Shown here: positions 36,644 to 64,000 of the stretch, one piece after another | Layout of the letters: the number at the start of each line of letters is the position of its first letter | Position numbering within the stretch: position 1 is the first letter of the stretch | Assembly (NCBI GenBank): GCA_028564705.1 | Contig: JAPXFQ010000344.1 | Coordinates: 439,001 to 503,000 of the forward strand | Direction: 5' to 3' | From: Apricaphanius iberus | Taxonomy: Eukaryota > Chordata > Actinopteri > Cyprinodontiformes > Aphaniidae | DNA: 64,000 nucleotides | The notes under the pieces: generated by a model | Told to the model about the DNA's origin: nothing | Databases searched by the model: none | The model's input: only the letters and a program-made list of their open reading frames with translations | Made by a program: the position numbers and the translations under genes

Positions 36644-36774
36644 TTGTATCCTCAAATAAATGTAAAAAACAGTCACACGTAATATCGTGTTGATTTTATT
36701 GATTAAATGATATCAACGAACAATTGTTTTGTTTTTGTGTAGCATTTGAAAATTAAACGACAATTATAATTTCG

Positions 36775-37492
36775 TATGGGGAGCCTAAGTCACGCCCTTG
36801 TACTTCCGGTCCATGGGTCCCCAAATGGTAAAAAAAAAATAAAAAATGAATGAGAGTCAATGGAGCGATTAAAGTTATTTTCTGATCCAGTTTGAAATGC
36901 GCCGTGGATCGAACATATGATGTCCGTGAATTTTAAAAACTTATTTTGATCCAGAGAAAACGATGATTTTCGACCGGAGGTAAAAGTTACTTTAGGTTTT
37001 GTGTAAAAACGCTTAGCGGACTACAACTGCAGAAGAAGAAGTAGCCTCCAGGACGAAGAAAGGAGCATTAAACACGGAGAAAACCTTTATAAATCCGACC
37101 ATGTGGAAAGTAGCTGCTATGTCGGGGATAAAGCAGTCGGTGGACTGAGACCCAGCATGGAGGAGAAGCTCTACAAGCTCTAGGTGAGTGTTTTGCGTGC
37201 TATAGCTAGTGCTAGCTCCCGTTAGCAAAATTACGTCATATATGCGACTTCTGACTATGCATTTTAAATGCGAATTTTTACAATCAAATAAATCCCAAAT
37301 CACTGGACAAACACAGTCGAAAAGTACATAGTTAGTTATCATTTAAATCGAAGTACAACATGTGTGTGATTCAGAACGTGAGACGAAGCGGACCAGAAAA
37401 TAACTTTAATCTCTCCATTGACTTCCATTCATTTTTTTTTCGGTGTGGAGACCAGCGGGCCGACCGGAAGGGGAGGAGCTTAGGCTCCCCAT
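36775..37492. mobile_element. TIR DNA element in the bloc1s1/itch interval
   Basis: Ends ATGGGGAGCCTAAG (then ACTTCCGGTCC) and the inverted GGAGCTTAGGCTCCCCAT preceded by GACCGGAAG. About 718 bp, no transposase frame. It occupies much of the divergent intergenic interval. Confidence 0.65.
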
Positions 37493-37499
37493 CAACGTA

Positions 37500-38232
37500 T
37501 TTTTTTTCTTTTTCTTTTTCCCCCCTTTATTCAACAATTGCACAATTTACAGGAATGTCAATCTTCATTATAAAAATAACAAATTGTACATTTTCCTAAT
37601 ATTGCAGTTGTTTTAACAAAAACAAAATATTTACAGAACACATATCAGCACAATTTTGCCAGGGGAAGTACGGATTTACAAAAATATATCAAAGTGTTTA
37701 CAAACATTCACAGTTTTTGTTGCCTTTTTTATTAAGAGAGTGCTTAATCGAGTTGACATATTGCTTGACCTCATTGTTGAAAGCAATAAAATATGTTTTG
37801 GAATGCGCAAACTTACGTTTATGAATGTAATATTTTGCCAAAAGAATAATGAGATTAATGATGAAAGTTTCATTAGGCATAGTCTTAGTTCTGTTGAGGT
37901 CATAAAGGCCAAAAAGAACATCCTTCCAAAATAATTTGAAATCTTTCTCAATTTTTTTCAGCAATAAAAATACAAATGTCAGACCGGAAACTTTGGACAA
38001 AGGGGCAGTGCCAAAACAGTCTATTGCCAAAACAGATGGGTCACTGTTTCAGTATTCACAGAACAAAAAGTGCACATTACATTAATGTCTTTTTTAATTT
38101 TTTTAACAATATGATAATTAGACGGGTAAAATATATGAATTATTTTAAATTATATTTCTCTGAATTTATTAGTCAGCAGGTATCGGCTGGGTTCATCAAC
38201 TTATTTGTTAATAAAAAAAAGGACGTGAAATG
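37500..38232 (-). pseudogene. L1-type LINE C-terminal remnant
   Basis: The minus strand reads LFWKDVLFGLYDLNRTKTMP and then INLIILLAKYYIHKRKFAHS, the conserved tail of fish L1/Tx1-like reverse transcriptases. A frame change near 37,700 breaks it. It is 5'-truncated, and its 3' end lies next to the TIR element at 37,492. Confidence 0.65.
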
Positions 38233-38445
38233 ACGACATCGTGATTGCCTTCAAAGTAAAAGTCTTAATGAGTGCAAGCGCGTTTTGGTAGAACGAGAAA
38301 CGGTTTTTCAGGCTGTCAATAAAAGCCAAGGTGGAACATTCATTCAATTAATCAACTAATAATTATTTTTGGTCGAAATTAGATGCGTTTCTTGCGTTGC
38401 GCAATCTTTTTTTGGTCATACATTGTTTTACTCTGAAAGGCGTGA

Positions 38446-38455
38446 ACCGGAAGTG
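38446..38455 (+). promoter_or_regulatory. ETS-family (GABPA-like) binding motif at itch first exon
   Basis: ACCGGAAGTG is an exact match to the ETS core consensus and sits about 120 bp before the probable exon 1 donor, a common position for CpG-type vertebrate housekeeping promoters. Function is inferred from motif and position only. Confidence 0.4.
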
Positions 38456-38575
38456 CTGGACTTTTAGCTAGCGATAACACAAGATGCTGTTAATGGCTGA
38501 TATCTAGCTGTCAACAGTCCTGGGGAAGCTGAGACCGAAGCCTTTTTGCGCCCCGCCACTGTCTGTATTTGACAG
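38456..38575 (+). other. itch: Probable non-coding first exon of itch (5' UTR)
   Basis: The sequence just after an ETS motif ends in GACAG|GTAAAG at 38575/38576, a near-consensus donor. There is no usable in-frame start before it. The next strong acceptor on this strand is TTCCAG at 41263, immediately before the ATG-bearing exon. The 5' limit is a guess because the transcription start cannot be seen. Confidence 0.55.
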
Positions 38576-39654
38576 GTAAAGGTGAAAAGTCTAATTCGGA
38601 CTAAAAACTGTTTAGTGATAAATCGAAGTGGCTTGAAGGGCCATGATGCTAGTGTCATTATTTGTAAAGAAAGCCGATGCGTGGTTAGCTTATCCTCGTT
38701 TCGTTCGGGCTGAACCTCTCTGAGCAAAGTTCCTAACGGTGGTTGAACTCAACAGGAAACGATCACATCTCAATACTTTAATAGTTAATTTGACTGATCT
38801 CGTAAAGCTTTCTACCCCCCCGACAAGAGCGTGTTGGAAGAAGCATTTAAGACACGGAACGAGATCCTGAACTCAACACGATGATGTGGAACAATGAAAA
38901 CGATCGGTTTTTACGCTGAATCTATAACGGCTTGTACTGTAAACCAAAGGAAAAGTCAGTGAAGGTAGGTAGAGTCAGACCTAATTAGTCCGACTGGTTG
39001 ATGATGGGATTTTCTGTTATGGAAGGGACAAGACCGGATCCAGAAATAGAAGAGATTAAACCAAGTCACCTTGTGAGGTGTATTGTGTCGCACTGAAAAT
39101 GGAGGCGATGAAGTAAAGTTAGTTACATATTTATAGCAAACTTTGCACTTTCGGTGTCAACTCTGTTTGTCAAGTTTGCTATTTAACTGTTTTTTTTATT
39201 TTATTTTTTATGTAATCTAGACAGCAATTTTCATTAGATATGTTTACCTTTGATTTCCTGAAAGGTATAAGTGAAATTTATGCCCAATTTATTATATTTA
39301 TAAGACCTAAACACCATCTTATTCGGTGAAATACAGCAGGGCAAAAAAAGTATTTATTCAGTCGCTAATTGTGCAAGTTCTCGAACTTAAAAAGGTGATA
39401 GAGGCCTGTAGTTTTTTTTATAATAGGCCAACTATGAGAGAATAAATGAGAAAATAAAAAATCAAAAGGTCTGATTTCTAAAGAATTTACTTACAGATTA
39501 TGGTGGAAAATAAGTATTTGGTCAATAATAAAGGTTCAGCTCAATACTTTGTCATATAGTCTTCGTTAATGACAGAGGTCAAACGTTTTCTGTACGACTT
39601 CAGCAGGTTTTCACACACTTGTTGCTGGTATTTTGGCCTGTTCCTCCATGCAGA

Positions 39655-40075
39655 TCTCTTATTCAATTCAATATACTTTTATTTATGTAGCGCCAATTCA
39701 CAACAAGGCACTTTACAACAAAAGTTATCTCAATACAATCATAAAAACATTCCTATCAGTTAAAAGTTTTCTATGTAAGGAATCCCAGCAGATTGCGTTG
39801 AGTCATCGATGTGAGGTTGTGCCCGGATCATGCAGACTCCACCCACAGCAATTCCTCATACTGAGCAAGCATGTGGCGAGAGTGGAGAGGAAAAACTCCC
39901 CTTTAACAGGAAGAAACCTGCGCCAGAACCAGAACCCGGCCCAGTACAAGCGGTCATCTGCCACGACCGTCCGGGGGTCTGAGAAGACAGAGAAGAGAGG
40001 ATGGAGGATGCTCGGTCACTTTGAGAATCATCTGGACTGATGTTCCCCATCCAGCAGGGGGCGTTAGAGCTGAGA
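39655..40075 (+). mobile_element. Interspersed repeat with 'tttatttatgtagcgcc' end
   Basis: Starts TTCAATTCAATATACTTTTA, TTTATGTAGCGCCAATTCAC and continues through a GC-richer part (CTCCCCTTTAACAGGAAGAA). The same opening occurs at 63,935-64,000. I recognise it as a widespread fish repeat but cannot name the family. Confidence 0.5.
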
Positions 40076-40151
40076 TGTTTTGGAGCTGTCGCTGGGCACC
40101 AACTCCCATCATAGATTTTTTATTGGGATGAGGTCTGGAGACTGTCTAGGC

Positions 40152-40519
40152 CAGGGGTCTGCAAACTTTACTCTCCAAAGGGCCATTTTGTACTTAATCC
40201 AGATAAATAAATTTAATTTAGAGCCACAAATGACATACATGACCTTTCGAAAACTTCACTTGAAATTTTTGTTTAATATAATGTGTTTTCATTCATAAAG
40301 AAGCACCATTGTATTTCTGTTTTTAGGTTTTAAAAGAAAGAAAAACATAAAACTTTATCAAAAAGTGGATGGATTAGTTTTCCTCAGATTTTTTAAATTC
40401 TATTTGTGACATTAAAAAAAATGCATATAGTTTCAAACCTAATGACCAGAAAAAAATGAGGAATGTGGAAGGTCTAAAGAGCCACTTGCGGCTCCAGAGC
40501 CACAGGTTGCAGACCCCTG
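40152..40519. mobile_element. hAT MITE with perfect 8-bp target duplication
   Basis: CAGGGGTCTGCAAAC...GTTGCAGACCCCTG termini. GTCTAGGC is duplicated exactly at 40144-40151 and 40520-40527. Inserted into the Tc1 relic. Confidence 0.9.
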
Positions 40520-41263
40520 GTCTAGGCCAAGTAGAGTTTTTACCAAGACCTCATATTATGGTTTCATCTGACCATATTACATTCTCATAATCCTCTTGTG
40601 GATCATCCAGATGCTCTCCAGCAACCTTCAGACGGGCCTGGACATGTACTGGCTTAAGCAGGTGGACACGTCTGGCACTGCGGGACTAATAATTGCTCCC
40701 ACAGTCGATTTCTTCACACCAAGCTGCTTACCTATTGCAGCTTCTGTCTTCTCAGGCTGGTGCAGGTCTACAATCTTGTTTCTTGTGTCCTTTGAAGGTC
40801 TAAAGTGGAGTTTGGAGTGTGACTGTTTGAGGTTTGTGCACAGGTGTCTAATACTGATAACGAGTGGAGGACAGAGGAGCCTCTTAAAGAGAAAGTTCCA
40901 AGTCTGTTTATTGGTGAGCAATACAAATTTTCCACCATAATTAGCAAATAAATTGTTTTAAAATCAGACGATGTGACTGTATGGACCCCCCCCCCCCTCT
41001 CATTTTGACTCCCACAGTTAAGGTATAACTATGATAAAATTACAGACTTCCCTCATGTTATTGAGTGGGAGAATTTGGGCTGACTAAACACCTTTGTGCC
41101 CAAGTGTAAGTTCACTTCCTTTATACCTTCCCTTGACGGATGTTTTTACATTTGGGTTATGTCTCGGACGGTTTTGCTGAATATTCAGCCTAATGAGGCC
41201 AAGAAAAAAGCAGGTTAAGTGCAAGCCGTGTCCTTTGTTTACATCTGTTGTCTCTGGTTCCAG

Positions 41264-41308
41264 GTTCACCCTTAAAGGCAACTTAGAAACAAGTGTTATG
41301 GATGAACC

Positions 41309-41333
<25 letters not shown>
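41264..41333 (+). other. itch: itch exon 2: end of 5' UTR and start codon, with upstream AUGs
   Basis: Acceptor CTCTGGTTCCAG ends at 41263 and donor CAG|GTAAGT follows 41333. The start ATG at 41309 has A at -3 and encodes MKAQLQVT. An in-frame TGA at 41303-41305 rules out N-terminal extension within this exon. Two out-of-frame ATGs precede it: 41298 (four codons, stop 41310-41312 overlapping the main ATG) and 41302 (open through the exon end). Confidence 0.8.
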
Positions 41334-61992
<20,659 letters not shown>

Positions 61993-62460
61993 TAGGTAGC
62001 ACATGTGTGAAGTACAATTAAATTTCAAGGTCTCCTTCACTGATTCTCTAACCCTCTGTTCCACGCATTAGCCACAGAAAGATAACAGAGAAGCAAACGA
62101 GTGGGTCAAAAAAAGCCGGTCCCTTCTATGTGACAGGGAAGATTTGTATTCATGGTCTGGCCTACCTTGTCAAGCAACCGCACATGGGAAGACTGGTTTT
62201 CCAGCCTGGAAAGAGCAGAGGAAGTCTTTGTTAGTAGAAGCTAGAAGCCAAAGCTAACCATTAGCAAAGAAGCTAACTTTTAGCAACTCCATAGTTTGGC
62301 AGAACACGGGTTTGGTGTATTTGTGGATGTCAGCGTTGCATTTTGTTTTTACCCAAGAAAGAGGAGCTGAGGAAGAAACGGTTGGAATCCGTCTTAGAAT
62401 AGCGAGAGTGAAGTAAGTAAATTTTTCGTTCAAAGGCTAAAAATAATCGCAGAGCTTTTA

Positions 62461-63364
62461 AGCCTGGTTTATACTTCCATTGATAAGTATTGACAGAGAC
62501 GTTTTCCTTTTATATTTCTCCGTTGCTGTCAGTGTTGCGAAGCAGTTCTCCACCAGGACCGTAGGGGATGCTAACTTTTTTCTGGAGGGTCTGCCTACCA
62601 TTGCAGTGTTGTTTTTTAGTTAACTAGAGTTTATTTTCTTCAGCTTATAAAAACATTCCCTCTTGAGGAGAAATTGACGACAGAAAGGAAGTTTCTAATG
62701 AGCTGGAAAGCTTTTTACTAGAAGTGCAGCTCATAGAATACGTGTGTGTGCTTCAGTAGTCCATGAACTCCACACAGCTCAGTCCCACAATCTGTCGCCT
62801 ATGTTGTAATTTGCGTCCTTGGAGAGGTGAAGGCTGCGCATAGCTGAAGAGGGTTTGGGGTAGGATGGGGATGGAGCGTCCTTCTACATTCACATCCAAG
62901 GGAGTGTGTTTGGTCTAAGCCGAATTCCAGTTGATACTAAAATGAGCGCAGGCGAAGATTACTTTTCCTCTTGCCTTAGAGTCCGTCAAGCGGTCTCCCT
63001 TCTAAATAGCCAAATTAGGGGTCATTTTCCTTACAGTAGGCTGAGAACTTCTGAGTTGTTTCCCACACAGTGAAAAAGATTCCAGTTTTGCTCGAAAAAT
63101 CGCCAAAGAGTCTCCAAATAAGACTAACTGTCCTTTCAATATAAGGCATGTAGTTCCCAAACACTGCATTGACTACTGATTACATCAACTATTGGGCACC
63201 GTTCTGCTGAAATGATCTGAGCTGACCAATCACAGACGTACGTTCTCAGTTTCGTTCGACGGATAGTCGGATAGTTAGGCTTGCGTAGGTCATAGAGCCC
63301 CGCGTTAATGGATAATACTGTTGGGTATCCGTTCCAATATAGAAGGAGAAGTATAAACTAGGCT
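62461..63364. mobile_element. PIF/Harbinger-like MITE copy 2
   Basis: Termini AGCCTGGTTTATACTTCC and the inverted GAGAAGTATAAACTAGGCT. Flanks TTA and TTT, so the 3-bp duplication is imperfect. Same interior words as copy 1. In the last itch intron in view. Confidence 0.6.
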
Positions 63365-63934
63365 TTTGCCAATCGGAGACGAGACATTTGCATATTGTGA
63401 ATAGAGTCATGAACCTGACGTTTCCAAACCGACATTTTAGATGAACGCAACCTCCTGAAACGGGAGCGAGAGAGCGTTCCCCCCCCCACACATAACGTTG
63501 CTCACAGACGTATAACTGTGAGTTATACGTCTGAGTAGTATACAAATGAGTAGGGAAACTGAATATAAAGTATGGATAATTATTTTCAGGTTATTTAAAA
63601 AAAAAATTATTTTTTTCTCCATCAGTTCATGTCTGCAAGTTCTGTGTTGAAGTTGTATATTTATTTTTTAACGTGATCTAAAAATAATTAAGCAATCTGG
63701 AAATATGAGTCTTTAAAATCACAGTTTTTGGATAAAATACAACTCCGAGCTTCGGAAGAGATTTAGTTTAAATTTTTTAAAAGGCATAATGGTTACATAG
63801 TTTAACATATGCTGTGTTAAATGTGAGTCAAATATTACATACATTATTGTTACAAGATTTTCAGACAGCTGTGGATCTTGGGTATTCCAAAAGTGTCTGT
63901 TCAAACAGGACGTTTCCTGTGAAACCTTTTAATT

Positions 63935-64000
63935 CAATTTTCAATTCAATTCAATTCAGTTTATTTATATAGCGCCATTTCACAACAGATGTCATCTCAA
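63935..64000 (+). mobile_element. Start of an interspersed repeat cut by the window end
   Basis: TTCAATTCAATTCAGTTTATTTATATAGCGCCATTTCACA matches in pattern the opening of the repeat at 39,655; it runs off the window. Confidence 0.5.

Larger units (their letters stand above)
39334..40985 (-). mobile_element. Tc1-like transposon relic with two nested insertions (itch intron 1)
   Basis: The left end follows TA with CAGCAGGGCAAAAAAAGTAT. Blocks TACTTACAGATTATGGTGG and TTTTCCACCATAATTAGC face each other across the element. It is interrupted at about 39,660-40,070 and 40,152-40,519. A transposase reading frame is not recoverable. Confidence 0.55.

Noticed and set aside
39633..40040. 135-codon plus-strand frame
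   Set aside because: Lies across the interspersed repeat inserted in the Tc1 relic; no conserved domain.
62060..62440. Possible next itch exon
   Set aside because: No stretch encodes the expected continuation of the HECT domain after SLIWIK; sequence reads as non-coding.

Overview
This window looks like teleost fish nuclear DNA. The genes are split into short coding exons with large AT-rich introns and GT-AG splice sites. The proteins read like vertebrate orthologues, and the introns are full of the repeat types that crowd fish genomes: hAT, Tc1/mariner and Harbinger-like MITEs, TTAA-flanked foldback elements, L2 and L1 LINE tails and a tRNA-headed SINE. The species cannot be named from sequence alone.

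Four protein-coding genes account for every exon I could support. (1) gls2, minus strand, 21,398 down to 2,553: a complete mitochondrial glutaminase of 18 coding exons and 593 codons plus stop. (2) A retinol dehydrogenase / 17-beta-HSD6-like short-chain dehydrogenase, minus strand, 30,048 down to 24,667: five coding exons, 341 residues from the first ATG. (3) bloc1s1, minus strand, 36,518 down to 34,107: four exons, 125 residues. (4) itch, plus strand, from a non-coding first exon near 38,450: 17 coding exons between 41,309 and 61,991, covering C2, a proline-rich linker, four WW domains and the N-terminal half of the HECT domain. The rest of the HECT domain, including the catalytic cysteine, lies beyond the window. 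All exon phases were checked by hand and join without frame breaks.

Region by region: 1-2,550 is a degenerate DNA transposon and the gls2 3' flank; 2,553-21,398 is gls2, with introns holding foldback elements, a SINE and an AT-rich palindromic array; 21,400-24,666 holds a hAT element with target duplication and an L2-type LINE tail; 24,667-30,048 is the dehydrogenase gene; 30,050-34,106 is intergenic with a mariner-type MITE, a (GATA)23 microsatellite and a transposon relic; 34,107-36,518 is bloc1s1; 36,520-38,440 is the bloc1s1/itch divergent interval, mostly a TIR element and an L1 tail; 38,440-64,000 is itch, whose introns carry several nested transposons.

The genes do not form one pathway. 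Gls2 makes glutamate in mitochondria, the dehydrogenase oxidises retinol or steroid alcohols at ER membranes, Bloc1s1 is a BLOC-1/BORC subunit for lysosome-related organelles, and Itch is a ubiquitin ligase. Their order is of syntenic interest: GLS2, RDH genes and BLOC1S1 also lie near one another on human 12q13, whereas ITCH is on human chromosome 20. I did not find a convincing undescribed gene system. The least explained material is repeat structure, especially a TTAA-bounded foldback family with five copies and a roughly 255-bp higher-order palindromic array inside a TIR element.
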